The translations under genes and the position numbers were made by a program. Of a DNA stretch of 64,000 bases, positions 51,417 to 60,837 are shown in pieces (positions within the stretch are counted from its first letter, which is position 1; every line of letters begins with the position of its first letter). Where the stretch lies: contig NZ_VSSB01000001.1 in the NCBI RefSeq assembly GCF_008122505.1, positions 2,340,891-2,404,890 of the forward strand, read 5' to 3'. A model generated the notes under the pieces. That model saw nothing but the letters and a program-made list of their open reading frames with translations, was not told the origin of the DNA and made no database searches. The stretch is from Agromyces mariniharenae (GTDB taxonomy: Bacteria; Actinomycetota; Actinomycetes; Actinomycetales; Microbacteriaceae).

Positions 51417-52406
51417 ATGCAGACCCGCACCCTCGGCCGCACCGGCCGCACCGTCTCCGCGATCGGCCTCGGCACCTGGCAGCTCGGCGCCGACTGGGGC
51501 GACGTCGACGAGTCCGACGCGCTCGCCGTGCTCGACGCGGCCCACGAGTCCGGCGTCACGTTCTTCGACACCGCCGACGTCTACGGCGACGGCCGCAGCG
51601 AGACGCTGATCGGGCGCTGGCTGCGTGAGCACCCCGGCTCGGGCGTGACGGTGGCCACGAAGATGGGCCGACGGATGCCGCAGGAGCACGCCAACTACTC
51701 GCTCGACCACTTCCGCGCCTGGACCGACCGCTCGCGCGCGAACCTCGGCGTCGACACGCTCGACCTCGTGCAGCTGCACTGCCCGCCGACCTCGGTGTAC
51801 GCCGACGACCGGGTGTTCGACGCGTTGGACACGCTCGTCGACGAGGGCGCGATCGCCGATTACGGCGTGAGCGTCGAGACGGTCGAGGAGGCGCTCGCCG
51901 CGATCGCGCGTCCGCGGGTGGCGAGCGTGCAGATCATCCTCAACGCGTTCCGCCTCAAGCCGCTCGACGACGTGCTGCCCGCCGCCCGCGCGAACGGCGT
52001 GGGCATCATCGCGCGCGTGCCCCTCGCCAGCGGACTGCTCTCGGGCCGCTACACGCTCGAGACCGAGTTCCCCGCGAACGACCACCGCAGCTTCAACCGG
52101 CACGGCGAGTCGTTCGACGTCGGCGAGACGTTCTCGGGCGTGGACTACGCGACCGGGGTGCGCGCGGCATCCGAGTTCACCGAGCTCGCGCGCGAGACGG
52201 CGCCCGACGCCACCGCTGCGCAGGTCGCGCTCGCTTGGGTCGCCGCGCAGGACGGCGTGAGCTCGGTCATCCCCGGGGCTCGCAGCCCAGAGCAGGCCCG
52301 GGCGAACGCGGCCGCGGGCTCGCTCGAGCTGCCGGCGTCGTTCCAGGCGCAGGTGCGCGAGCTCTACGACCGCGACATCCGACCGCTCGTGCACGACCGC
52401 TGGTAG
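51417..52406 (+). CDS. aldo/keto reductase
   Basis: 329 residues from ATG 51417, leaderless (TAGGCT seven bases upstream). Catalytic tetrad is visible: DTADVYG (Asp, Tyr), ATKMG (Lys) and QLHCPP (His). C-terminal SSVIPGARSPEQARANA is the NADPH phosphate site. Similar to YajO/YhdN-type general reductases. Converges with the phosphoketolase gene. Confidence 0.93.
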   Translation: MQTRTLGRTGRTVSAIGLGTWQLGADWGDVDESDALAVLDAAHESGVTFFDTADVYGDGRSETLIGRWLREHPGSGVTVATKMGRRMPQEHANYSLDHFRAWTDRSRANLGVDTLDLVQLHCPPTSVYADDRVFDALDTLVDEGAIADYGVSVETVEEALAAIARPRVASVQIILNAFRLKPLDDVLPAARANGVGIIARVPLASGLLSGRYTLETEFPANDHRSFNRHGESFDVGETFSGVDYATGVRAASEFTELARETAPDATAAQVALAWVAAQDGVSSVIPGARSPEQARANAAAGSLELPASFQAQVRELYDRDIRPLVHDRW

Positions 52407-52424
52407 GCGAGCCCGCGGCGCACC

Positions 52425-54830
52425 TCAGCGCGACTCGTACTCCCAGCCGGTGACCCAGTCGGGGTCGATGCCGTGCTCGTACGCGTACTCGCGTGCCGCG
52501 GCCCGCGCCGCGTGCCACTCGTCGGCGATCTCGGCCACGCCGGTTCGCTCGGCGAGGCCCGGCACGCGGTGGATCACGTCGAGCGCGAGCCGGTACCGGT
52601 CGAGGTCGTTGAGGTGCAGCATGTCGAACGGCGTCGTCGTGGTGCCCTTCTCGACGAACCCCCGCACGTGCAGGTTGGCGTGGTTCGTGCGCCGGTAGGC
52701 GAGCTGGTGGATGAGCGACGGGTACCCGTGGAACGCGAACACCACGGGCCGGTCCTTCGTGAAGATCGCGTCGAACGCGAGGTCGTTGAGTCCGTGCGGG
52801 TGATGCGACGGATCCTGCAGCCGCATCAGGTCGACGACGTTCACGACGCGCACGCGCAGGTCGGGCAGGCGCTCGCGCAGCAGCAGCGCAGCGGCCACGG
52901 TCTCCATGGTCGGCACGTCGCCCGCGCACGCCAGCACGACGTCGGGCACGGATGCCGCGGGGTCGGCCGCGTCGTACCCGGGCTCGTTGCTCGCCTCGGC
53001 CCAGATGCCGACGCCCTGCTCGACGTGCGCCTCGGCCTCGGCGTGCGTCATCCACTGCGGCGCCGGCTGCTTGCCCGCCACGATGACGTTCACCCGGTTC
53101 TGCGTGTCGAACGCGTGCCGCATGACCACGAGCAGCGTGTTCGCGTCGGGCGGCAGGTACACCCGCACGACGTCGGCCTGCTTGTTCACCACGACGTTGA
53201 GGAAGCCCGGGTCCTGGTGCGAGAAGCCGTTGTGGTCCTGCCGCCACACGTGCGACGACAGCAGGTAGTTAAGGGAGGCGAGGTCGCCGCGCCATGGCAC
53301 GTGCGTCGCGGACTCGAGCCACTTCGCGTGCTGGTTGAACATCGAGTCGACGATGTGGATGAACGCCTCGTAGCTCGTGATGAGCCCGTGCCGACCGGTG
53401 AGCAGGTAGCCCTCGAGCATGCCCTGCATGAGGTGCTCGCTGAGCGCCTCCGTCACGCGGCCCGACCGTGCCAGGTGCTCGTCGAGCGGATGCAGCGACT
53501 CCGCCCACACCCGCTTCGTCACGTCGAACACCGCGCCGAGCCGGTTCGAGAGCACCTCGTCGGGGCCGAAGAGCCGCACGTCGTCGGGATTGCGCCGCAT
53601 GAGCTCGGCGAGCCAGGCGCCGGACACCCGCGTCGACTCGGCGGAGTCGCCGCGATCGCCCGGGTCCACGTCGACGGCGAAGTCCTCGGTCGGCGGCAGG
53701 TCGAGCGGCCGCACGATGCCGGCGTTCGCCACGGGGGTCGCGCTCATCCGCAGCTCGCCGCGGGGGCGCAGCGCGTCGAGGTCGGCGACCGGCCGCCCGT
53801 CGGCGTCGAAGAGCTCCTCGGGCCGGTACGAGCGGAGCCAGGCCTCGAGCATCGCGAGGTGCTCGGGGTTCTCGCGCACCTCCGCGAGCGGCACCTGGTG
53901 GGCGTGGAACGTGCCCTCCACCTGCACCCCGTCGACCACGCCGGGGCCGGTCCAGCCCTTGGGCGTGCGGAGCACGATGGCGGGCCAGCGCGCCGCGTTC
54001 ACGTCGAACGCGCCGGCCGCGGCATCCCCCCGGATCGCGCCGATGCGCTCGTAGGCGACGTCGATCGCGTCGGCGAGGCGGCCGTGCACGGCCATGTGGT
54101 CCTCGCCGTCGAAGCCGCCCGTGACGAGCAGCGGCTCGTAGCCGTTGCCGCGGAAGAAGTCGACGAGCTCCGCCTCGGGTATTCGCGCGAGCAGCGTCGG
54201 GTTCGCGATCTTGTAGCCGTTGAGGTGCAGGATCGGCAGCACCGCGCCGTCGGTGACCGGATTCAGGAACGAGTGCCCGCGCCAGCTCGCCGCGAGCGGC
54301 CCGGTCTCGGCCTCGCCGTCGCCGATGACGCACGCCACCACGAGGCCCGGGTTGTCGAGCGCCGCGCCGAACGCGTGCATGAGCGAGTACCCGAGCTCGC
54401 CGCCCTCGTTGATCGACCCGGGCGTCTCGGGCGCCGCGTGCGACGGGATGCCGCCGGGGAAGGAGAACTGGCGGAACAGCTTCTCCATGCCCGGCCGGTC
54501 GAGCGTGGTCGCCGGGAACAGCTCGGAGTACGTGCCGTCGAGCCAGGTGTTCGCGACCATCGCCGGGCCTCCGTGACCCGGCCCGCACACGTACAGCGTC
54601 GGCGTGTCGCGCTCGACGATCGCGCGGTTGAGGTGCGCGTAGACGAGGTTCAGGCCGGGCGACGTGCCCCAGTGCCCGAGCAGACGCGGCTTGACGTCGT
54701 CGGGCTCGAGCGGGCGATCGAGCAGCGGGTTGCGCATGAGGTAGATCTGGCCCACGCTCAGGTAGTTCGCCGCGCGCCACCACGCGTCGACGACCTCGAG
54801 GGCGACGGATGCCCCGCCCCTCGATGCCAT
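52425..54830 (-). CDS. xfp: xylulose-5-phosphate/fructose-6-phosphate phosphoketolase
   Basis: 801 residues from ATG 54830 (GGGAGC site). Thiamine-diphosphate motifs [19 protein letters not shown] and [15 protein letters not shown]; further family blocks [32 protein letters not shown] and [14 protein letters not shown]. Full family length. It cleaves xylulose-5-P or fructose-6-P with phosphate to acetyl-phosphate plus a sugar phosphate. No acetate kinase or phosphotransacetylase is adjacent. Confidence 0.95.
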   Translation of the reverse strand: MASRGGASVALEVVDAWWRAANYLSVGQIYLMRNPLLDRPLEPDDVKPRLLGHWGTSPGLNLVYAHLNRAIVERDTPTLYVCGPGHGGPAMVANTWLDGTYSELFPATTLDRPGMEKLFRQFSFPGGIPSHAAPETPGSINEGGELGYSLMHAFGAALDNPGLVVACVIGDGEAETGPLAASWRGHSFLNPVTDGAVLPILHLNGYKIANPTLLARIPEAELVDFFRGNGYEPLLVTGGFDGEDHMAVHGRLADAIDVAYERIGAIRGDAAAGAFDVNAARWPAIVLRTPKGWTGPGVVDGVQVEGTFHAHQVPLAEVRENPEHLAMLEAWLRSYRPEELFDADGRPVADLDALRPRGELRMSATPVANAGIVRPLDLPPTEDFAVDVDPGDRGDSAESTRVSGAWLAELMRRNPDDVRLFGPDEVLSNRLGAVFDVTKRVWAESLHPLDEHLARSGRVTEALSEHLMQGMLEGYLLTGRHGLITSYEAFIHIVDSMFNQHAKWLESATHVPWRGDLASLNYLLSSHVWRQDHNGFSHQDPGFLNVVVNKQADVVRVYLPPDANTLLVVMRHAFDTQNRVNVIVAGKQPAPQWMTHAEAEAHVEQGVGIWAEASNEPGYDAADPAASVPDVVLACAGDVPTMETVAAALLLRERLPDLRVRVVNVVDLMRLQDPSHHPHGLNDLAFDAIFTKDRPVVFAFHGYPSLIHQLAYRRTNHANLHVRGFVEKGTTTTPFDMLHLNDLDRYRLALDVIHRVPGLAERTGVAEIADEWHAARAAAREYAYEHGIDPDWVTGWEYESR

Positions 54831-54844
54831 GTCGTCGCTCCCGC

Positions 54845-55312
54845 TCAGACCGGCCGCCTCCCGAGTGCGAGCAAGGACCAGCCGTAGAGCACGGCGATCA
54901 CGCCCGTGCCGGCGGCGAGGAGCGCCACGCCGAACGCGACGATCGAGGTGAAGAGCGAGGTGCGCAGGTACGAGGCGGTCGCCGCCGTCTCGCGCATCGG
55001 GTCGTCCTGGTCGAGCTCGGCGTAGGTCTGGCCGCCGGTCGCCTCCAGCGCGTGCTTCTGGATGACCTCCGCCTGCGCCCATGCGGTGATCGGGTCGAGC
55101 ACCTGCTGGCCCTGCGCGAACGCGGCGTCGTCGCTGACGACGATGTTCTCCTCGGCCAACTGGGTGGTCACGCCGATCCAGGCGGCGACGCCGCCGAGGA
55201 TCATCAGCGCGCCGATGATGATGCCGACGATGCCGGCGAATCGGGAGCCGCCGCTGCCTCGGCGCGGCTGCTCGGTCGTGGTGCGTTGGGTGTCGTCCAC
55301 CTGTCCGCTCAT
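54845..55312 (-). CDS. two-helix membrane protein of unknown function
   Basis: 155 residues from ATG 55312. Polar tail, helix 1 ([22 protein letters not shown]), a roughly 65-residue external loop with [25 protein letters not shown], helix 2 ([26 protein letters not shown]). Relatives are often labelled LigA-like dioxygenase in actinobacterial genomes, but no catalytic site is visible. It lies 14 bases upstream of the phosphoketolase and is likely co-transcribed. Confidence 0.8.
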   Translation of the reverse strand: MSGQVDDTQRTTTEQPRRGSGGSRFAGIVGIIIGALMILGGVAAWIGVTTQLAEENIVVSDDAAFAQGQQVLDPITAWAQAEVIQKHALEATGGQTYAELDQDDPMRETAATASYLRTSLFTSIVAFGVALLAAGTGVIAVLYGWSLLALGRRPV

Positions 55313-55466
55313 GGCTAGTTCCCCCTCCCCGTCGGGGGCGATTCCCGCCCTCGGGGGCAGCGTATCGGGCGGCGCCGGTCGGGCGGAAGGGCGAAAGTCC
55401 CTGTCCCGGCGCGGTGCTCCGAGTCGGCGTCGAGCGCGAGGGACGTCCGAGTCGTGCGTGCGCCGG

Positions 55467-55472
55467 TAGGCT
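55467..55472 (+). promoter_or_regulatory. leaderless -10 box (TAGGCT) of a short upstream ORF
   Basis: TAGGCT ends seven bases before ATG 55480, the same spacing as at 32999 and 51417, so transcription probably starts at that ATG. Confidence 0.55.
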
Positions 55473-55479
55473 CGTGGCG

Positions 55480-55524
55480 ATGATCCGCCCGTCCCGTGCA
55501 CCGCGTCAGGGCGTGCGCGCGTGA
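55480..55524 (+). CDS. 14-codon leader ORF upstream of AEC transporter
   Basis: [14 protein letters not shown] followed by TGA; the stop overlaps the GTG start of the transporter (GTGA). Four of 14 codons are Arg. It could be a coupling leader peptide; coding is predicted only from the leaderless box and the overlap. Confidence 0.4.
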   Translation: MIRPSRAPRQGVRA

Positions 55525-56441
55525 TCGGCATCCTGACCGGCTTCGCGGTCATCGCCCTCGCCGTCCTCGTCGGCTGGCTGGCGGCCCGCACCGGGGTGCT
55601 CCCGCCCGAGGCGAGGCCCGTGCTCGCCCGCCTGAACTTCAACGTGCTGGCGCCGTTCCTGCTCTTCTCGGTGCTCGCGACGGCCGACGTCGGCGCGCTG
55701 TTCTCGGCGCTCCTGCCCGTCTCGGCGGTCACGGCCGTCGCGATGATGGCGATCTTCGCCCTCGTCGCGATGCTCGCATGGCGGCGCACGCTCGCCCAGA
55801 CCGTGATCGGCTCCCTCGCCTCGGGGTACGTGAACGGCAACAACTTCGGCATCCCGATCGCCGTCTACATGCTCGGCGACGCCGCCTGGTCGGCGCCGGT
55901 CGTGCTGCTCCAGCTGCTGCTCTTCGCCCCGATCGCGCTCGCCGTGCTGGGCGCGAAGGTCGAGGGTCGCGCGTCGGCGTGGGAGATCGTCCGGTCGACG
56001 TTCACGAACCCGATCATCGTCGGCTCGCTCCTCGGCGTGCTGGTGGCCGTCACGGGTCTGGAGCTGCCCGCGTACGTGCTCGAGCCGATCGAACTCATCG
56101 GCCACGCCGCGGTGCCGCTCATGCTCATCGCCTACGGCCTGTCGCTGCACGGCCAGCGGCTCCTCGAGCCCGGCACCGGCCGCCGCGACGTGCTCCTCGC
56201 GTCGGCGCTGAAGCTCGTGGCCATGCCGCTCGCCGCGTGGGCGCTCGGGCGGTTCGCGTTCGGGCTCGACGGCATCGAGCTCTATGCCGTCACGGTGCTC
56301 GCCGCGCTGCCGACCGCGCAGAACGTGTTCGTGTTCGCGCAGCGGTACGAGACGGCCGAGGTGGTGGCCCGCGACACGGTCTTCGTCACCACGATGGGAT
56401 CGGTCCCGGTGCTCTTCGCGGTGGCGCTGCTGCTCGGCTGA
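55521..56441 (+). CDS. AEC-family (auxin efflux carrier-like) transporter
   Basis: 306 residues from GTG 55521. Ten hydrophobic helices in two five-helix halves; LNFNVLAPFLLFSVLAT, SGYVNGNNFGIPIAVYMLGD (the conserved N-x-G-x-P half-helix) and AALPTAQNVFVFAQRY are family motifs. Bacterial members export malate, amino acids or other organic acids. Start is coupled to the leader ORF above. Confidence 0.9.
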   Translation: MIGILTGFAVIALAVLVGWLAARTGVLPPEARPVLARLNFNVLAPFLLFSVLATADVGALFSALLPVSAVTAVAMMAIFALVAMLAWRRTLAQTVIGSLASGYVNGNNFGIPIAVYMLGDAAWSAPVVLLQLLLFAPIALAVLGAKVEGRASAWEIVRSTFTNPIIVGSLLGVLVAVTGLELPAYVLEPIELIGHAAVPLMLIAYGLSLHGQRLLEPGTGRRDVLLASALKLVAMPLAAWALGRFAFGLDGIELYAVTVLAALPTAQNVFVFAQRYETAEVVARDTVFVTTMGSVPVLFAVALLLG

Positions 56442-56535
56442 CCGCACGCGGCAGGATGGTCGCGAGTGCGCTCGCCGAACCACGGGCGTGCGCGACCCTC
56501 GCGACCTGCGCGACCCTGCGACCGAAGGAGACCGG

Positions 56536-57324
56536 ATGCCGTTCCGCACCGACGACGGACAATCCCTCGGCGAGCTGCTGCTCGCCCAGCGCCCGGCCGA
56601 CGGCTACCGCTTCGAGGTGCGAGCCGGATTCGTCTACGACGACCCGGTGTCGGGGCGCCGCTACACGGTGCCCGCCCGCGCGCCAGGCGCGCCCCTGCCC
56701 GACCCCGGCGTGCCGGAGCCGGCCACGCATGGCGTGACCGACCTGGCGTCGGTGCCCATGTGGATGTGGAGCTTCATCGCGAGCTACGGTCGCCAGTCCG
56801 CGCCGGCGATCCTGCACGACGAGCTGTCGCTGGACGCGGTGGACCTCGGCGATCGACGCGCCGCCCTCGTGCAGCGCCGCGAGGACGACCGGGTCTTCCG
56901 CACGGCGCTCCGCGAGCAGCGCGTCCCGGTGCTGCGCTCCTGGCTGATGTGGGCGTGGGTCGCCGCCGACCGCGAGCGGCAGTTCGGCGGTGCGGCCGGC
57001 GTGCTGCTGCTCGTGCAGGTGATCGTCGGCGCGATCGTGGTGGTCGGGTCATCCGTCGCCGCGTTCTGGAACCCGTGGTGGCTGCTCGCGCTGCCCGCCG
57101 TCGCGCTCGCCGCCTGGCCGTGGGCGGCCGCGGGCCTCGCGACGCTCGTGCTGCTGCTCTCGGGCTCGCTCGCGGTGCTCGGCCCGCTGCTCGCGCTGCA
57201 CCTCGCCGCGCTCGTGCCGTTCCGGCTCGTCGAGGCGCTCGTCGAGGTGCTCGCGGGGGGCGACCCGCGCGGCGTGCTGCGGCCGACGGTCGCGCCGCCG
57301 CCCGAGCGCCGCGACGACGGCTGA
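56536..57324 (+). CDS. DUF1353 protein with C-terminal membrane helices
   Basis: 262 residues from ATG 56536 (GAAGGAG site). DUF1353 core GVTDLASVPMWMWSFIASYGRQSAPAILHDEL (residues about 67-98), a phage- and bacterium-associated family of unknown function. From residue 150 on there are two or three strong membrane segments, a less common fusion. Confidence 0.8.
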   Translation: MPFRTDDGQSLGELLLAQRPADGYRFEVRAGFVYDDPVSGRRYTVPARAPGAPLPDPGVPEPATHGVTDLASVPMWMWSFIASYGRQSAPAILHDELSLDAVDLGDRRAALVQRREDDRVFRTALREQRVPVLRSWLMWAWVAADRERQFGGAAGVLLLVQVIVGAIVVVGSSVAAFWNPWWLLALPAVALAAWPWAAAGLATLVLLLSGSLAVLGPLLALHLAALVPFRLVEALVEVLAGGDPRGVLRPTVAPPPERRDDG

Positions 57325-57336
57325 GCACTCGCGGCG

Positions 57337-59415
57337 TCAGATCACGGTGGTGTCGGATGCCGCGGGCGTCGCGTCGGGCGTCCAGCCGTGGAAGTGCTTC
57401 GCCCACCACGTCGCCCATGCGCCCTCGGGCTGGAGGTTGGCGCGCCGGGCCGCGAGCTCGCGGCGGTACTCGTCGCTCGCGATCGCGATCCCGAGGCGCA
57501 TCGGCTCGGGCGGCGGCACGACGCGGGGCGTGGCCTCGAGGGTCTCCTGCTCGGGCACGGTCCGCGGCGCGGGCGAGAATCGGGGCTCCACGATCACGAA
57601 CACCGCGACGGCCGCGAGGAGCACGCCGCTCACGACGAGCCAGCCGGTGTCGGGCTGCGGCTCCCACCAGTCGAGGATCGCGAACCAGACGACGACGGCC
57701 GCGCCGAACACGTAGAGCGCACGCGGGATGGCGGTGAGCACCAGCCAGGTGCGAACGTCGAGGGGGCAGCGGTCCCACACGATCGAGCGCTCGGTCTGCT
57801 TCTGCATGAGCTGGTTGAGCCAGACGAGCAGGGCCGCGACGAGCGCCGACGCGACGACCCAGCCGATGGTGGAGAGGCGCGGAGGCGTGCTGCCCCGGTC
57901 GATGAGGAACGCGACGGATGCCGCGGCCCCCGAGCCGTCGAGGCCGGGCACGAGCCCGATCACCCACGCGACCGCGTCGGCGACGGCCTGGATGAGCCAG
58001 GCGAACAACGCGGAGGCGCCCGAGAGGCCGGGCAGGATGGCCGCGATGACGAACGCCGCGATGGTCGAGAGGCCGAGCGACTTCTTGTCGATCACGACGA
58101 GCCTGTTGCGGATGTACTCCACCGGCTGCGGCACGGGCGGGAACTCGTCGCCGAGCAGGTGCCGCGCGGTCGGCTCCACCACCTGCACGGTGTTCGCGTA
58201 GTAGACGCCGTGGTCGAGCCAGGGCTGGCTCGTGTTGTGCACGGCGTGCTCTTCGGGGCCGAGCGCGATCGTCGAGGCTGACGGGAAGTACGCGGCCTGC
58301 CAGCGCTTGCGCGCGGCATCCTTCGTGTCGGTGATCGGACCGGCCGAGAACGGGTCCCAGATCGCCCAGTGGTTCGACCAGGCGACATGCGGCTTGCCCT
58401 CGCGCCGGTTCGCCGAGTTGCGGTCGATCCAGGTCTTCACGGGCGTGTAGACGTCCTTGCGGCCCTGCCACTTCTCGCGCCCGAGCAGCACCACCGCCGC
58501 ACCCACGGTCGTGAGCCGGCGCACGTTGAAGTCGGCCGGATCGAGCTCCTCGAACAACGCGAACGTAGCCACCGCGGCGCCCTGCGAGTGCGCGAAGAGG
58601 TGCACGTCGCCGTCGCCGACGAGGTCCTTCGCCTGCGCGAGCGCGTCGCGCACGACGAGGCGCATCGCGGACGCCCGCACGGGACGCTCCTTCCACGACG
58701 CGACGTCGCCGATCGACTCGACGAGCTGGTCGAGGACGCCCTGCGCGAGGTCCTTGAACCACGGGATGAGCAGCAGCGGGCTGAGCAGCGGCAGGATCGG
58801 CGTCAGCACGACGCCGAGCAGCACCAGGAACGTCCAGACGACGACGAACGCGATCGTCGACACCACGACCCGGATGAGGTCGACGACGAGGTTGAGCCAG
58901 CGGGGGAGCAGCAGGGTCTCGCGCGGAGCGCGCAGGTGGTGCCCGAGCGTGAGCCACGACAGCACGACCATCGTGTTCCAGAACAGGCCGAGCGTGCGCG
59001 TGATCGCGCGCCACATGAACGGCACCGCCCACCGGAACACCTGCGCCCGCGTCATGGGCACGAACGACTCCGACCACCGCGCCTCGAGGATCGCGATCCT
59101 GCGCTCGACCGTCTCGACCGCGGCATCCGCTGCGTCGGGGTCGCGGTGCTTCGGGAACCGGACCGTCGCCGTGACGATCGGGGTGTCGCCCGAGAGGTCG
59201 GAGTCGTGGATCGTCACCCCATGGGTCTCGTCGGCGCCGATGATGCGGTCGCGCGCGACCCAGTCCATGCGCTCGAGGAGCGGCTCGGCCCACTCGAGGA
59301 GGATCTGGCTCTTGAACGCGTTGCCCATGCCGTGCACCACCACGAGGGCGGCGTCGAAGGTGCCGAGCTCGGGTCGGGTCGCCGACTCGGGACCCTTGGC
59401 CGGGGCGATGAGCAT
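57337..59415 (-). CDS. large membrane-anchored alpha/beta-hydrolase
   Basis: 692 residues from ATG 59415 (AGGAGG site). Alpha/beta-hydrolase start VVVHGMGNAF (residues about 25-34), nucleophile elbow FAHSQGAAV near 285-293 (Ser in GxSxG-like HSQGA), two membrane segments inserted before it (about 145-230) and three to five more in the C-terminal half. VYTPVKTWIDR and HAVWSNHWAIWDPFSAGPI-type residues may carry the catalytic acid/His region. Probably a lipase or esterase at the membrane; I do not recognise a named family. Confidence 0.75.
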   Translation of the reverse strand: MLIAPAKGPESATRPELGTFDAALVVVHGMGNAFKSQILLEWAEPLLERMDWVARDRIIGADETHGVTIHDSDLSGDTPIVTATVRFPKHRDPDAADAAVETVERRIAILEARWSESFVPMTRAQVFRWAVPFMWRAITRTLGLFWNTMVVLSWLTLGHHLRAPRETLLLPRWLNLVVDLIRVVVSTIAFVVVWTFLVLLGVVLTPILPLLSPLLLIPWFKDLAQGVLDQLVESIGDVASWKERPVRASAMRLVVRDALAQAKDLVGDGDVHLFAHSQGAAVATFALFEELDPADFNVRRLTTVGAAVVLLGREKWQGRKDVYTPVKTWIDRNSANRREGKPHVAWSNHWAIWDPFSAGPITDTKDAARKRWQAAYFPSASTIALGPEEHAVHNTSQPWLDHGVYYANTVQVVEPTARHLLGDEFPPVPQPVEYIRNRLVVIDKKSLGLSTIAAFVIAAILPGLSGASALFAWLIQAVADAVAWVIGLVPGLDGSGAAASVAFLIDRGSTPPRLSTIGWVVASALVAALLVWLNQLMQKQTERSIVWDRCPLDVRTWLVLTAIPRALYVFGAAVVVWFAILDWWEPQPDTGWLVVSGVLLAAVAVFVIVEPRFSPAPRTVPEQETLEATPRVVPPPEPMRLGIAIASDEYRRELAARRANLQPEGAWATWWAKHFHGWTPDATPAASDTTVI

Positions 59416-59488
59416 CTGGTCCTCCTGCGTCTCGGGCGGCGCGGGGCGCGACGCCTGACCGCACGCTAGTGGTCGGCCGATCGCCGGA

Positions 59489-59800
59489 TCAAGCGACTTC
59501 CCCCGAACGCGGGGCGCGGCGACGGCGCAGCGCACCGTAGGCGCGCATGAGCTGCGGCACGACGACGTACACCGCGAGCGGCACGACGACGAGCGTGAGC
59601 ACGAAGGCCCGCAGCACCGGATGCCACGACTCCGCGATCGGGGCGATGAGCACCATGCCGACGGCGACGAGCGGGAAGATCGCGAGCCACGTGATCACGG
59701 CGCGCACGTGCACCGACGGCGGGGCGGGGACGGCGCGGACGGTCGTGGGCGCGGCGGTCGTCGGCGCGGCCTCGACGACGGGGCTGGGGGCGGTGGTCAT
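59489..59800 (-). CDS. small two-helix membrane protein
   Basis: 103 residues from ATG 59800 (GAGGAG site). Ala/Thr/Pro-rich cytoplasmic tail, two helices (VITWLAIFPLVAVGMVLIA and AFVLTLVVVPLAVYVVV), basic end RRRRAPRSGEVA. Divergent from a TetR gene with two matching palindromes between; likely its target. Resembles DUF2798-type proteins in size and layout. Confidence 0.78.
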   Translation of the reverse strand: MTTAPSPVVEAAPTTAAPTTVRAVPAPPSVHVRAVITWLAIFPLVAVGMVLIAPIAESWHPVLRAFVLTLVVVPLAVYVVVPQLMRAYGALRRRRAPRSGEVA

Positions 59801-59821
59801 GGCGACTCCTCATGTCATTTC

Positions 59822-59835
59822 CAACTGAACGGTTG
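59822..59835. promoter_or_regulatory. TetR operator candidate 1
   Basis: CAACTGAACGGTTG, fitting CAACYGNNCRGTTG; 22 bases upstream of the small membrane protein start. Confidence 0.7.
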
Positions 59836-59863
59836 TAATTGAACCACGTCCCGATCGAATTCG

Positions 59864-59877
59864 CAACTGGTCGGTTG
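59864..59877. promoter_or_regulatory. TetR operator candidate 2
   Basis: CAACTGGTCGGTTG, second copy of the palindrome, 42 bases (four helical turns) from the first and overlapping the expected -35 region of the tetR promoter (TAGACT at 59886). Confidence 0.7.
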
Positions 59878-59897
59878 GAAATTGCTAGACTGGGGGC

Positions 59898-60497
59898 ATG
59901 GCCTGGGACACCGAGCGCACGAAGCGACTGCTGCTGGATGCCGCGACCGCCGAGTTCAGCGAGCACGGGCTCGCCGGTGCGCGCGTCGACCGCATCGCGG
60001 CGGCCGCAGGCGTCAACAAGGAGCGGATCTACCAGTACTTCGGCAAGAAGGACGACCTGTTCGCGGCCGTGCTCGCCGCCCGCCTCCGCACGTCGATGGA
60101 CGAGGTCCCGATGCGCGGGGTCGGCGCCGAGGCGGTGGGCGACTACGCCGGCCGCCTCTTCGACCACCACCTCGCCGACGGCGTCATCCCGCGGCTGGTC
60201 TTCTGGGAGGGGCTCGAGCGCGGCGCGGCCACCGCGGCCGACGCCGCGCGCGCGGCCTACCACGAGCAGAAGGTCGAGCGCTTCCGCGAGCTGCTGCCCG
60301 GCGTCGACCGCGAGGCGGCCGGCGAGCTGCTGCTCACGATCGTGTCGCTCGTGAACGCGTGGCCCGTGCTCGGCCACCTCGACGCGTTCCTCGTCGACGG
60401 CGGCTCCGACCGGGCGGCGCGCCGTCGCGCGGTGCTCGTCGCGTCGGCGTCGGCGCTCGCCCGCGACGCGATCGACGCCGCGGCATCCGCCGCCTGA
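59898..60497 (+). CDS. TetR-family regulator
   Basis: 199 residues from ATG 59898 with TAGACT six bases upstream (leaderless). Helix-turn-helix DRIAAAAGVNKERIYQYFGKKDDLF at residues about 31-55; TetR_C ligand domain after it. Probably represses the divergent membrane-protein gene and itself. Its last codons and stop lie in a 40-bp unit that is tandemly duplicated. Confidence 0.9.
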   Translation: MAWDTERTKRLLLDAATAEFSEHGLAGARVDRIAAAAGVNKERIYQYFGKKDDLFAAVLAARLRTSMDEVPMRGVGAEAVGDYAGRLFDHHLADGVIPRLVFWEGLERGAATAADAARAAYHEQKVERFRELLPGVDREAAGELLLTIVSLVNAWPVLGHLDAFLVDGGSDRAARRRAVLVASASALARDAIDAAASAA

Positions 60498-60560
60498 GCC
60501 GCACGCTCGGCACCTCGCCGCGGCATCCGCCGCCTGAGCCGCACGCTCGGCACCCCGCCG
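60481..60560. repeat. 40-bp tandem duplication covering the tetR stop codon
   Basis: Two adjacent 40-bp copies (60481-60520, 60521-60560) with one base difference; each contains GGCATCCGCCGCCTGA, so the tetR end is copied outside the gene. A third partial copy begins at 60561. Confidence 0.9.
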
Positions 60561-60837
60561 CGGCATCCGTCGACCGCGTCGGCGAGGTTCAGGGAGAACC
60601 CTGATGCCCGCCGTTCGGGGCGTGCGTAGCGTGGGATCCGGTCGTCGAGCCGCGGACCGCAGGGGGAACTGTCACCGCGGACGGCGACCGGAGAGCCGGT
60701 CGGCACCTGGTCGCGAATCGGGTGCGACCGGCTCCCCCCGTTCTCCCCGGAATCGCCGGGACGACCAGCCCACCATCGCTCACGACGAGCGCACACGACC
60801 CGGCCGCGACGAGTCCGGCCCGACGAGCGGAGCACCC
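60498..60837. other. 340-base non-coding gap
   Basis: Besides the tandem duplication I see no coding sequence, no clear hairpin and no good promoter; a GAGCGGAG ribosome site for the LGFP gene ends it. Confidence 0.5.

Noticed and set aside
54845..55312. LigA-type aromatic ring-opening dioxygenase
   Set aside because: This label is common for relatives, but the protein is a 155-residue two-helix membrane protein without metal ligands or the dioxygenase fold.
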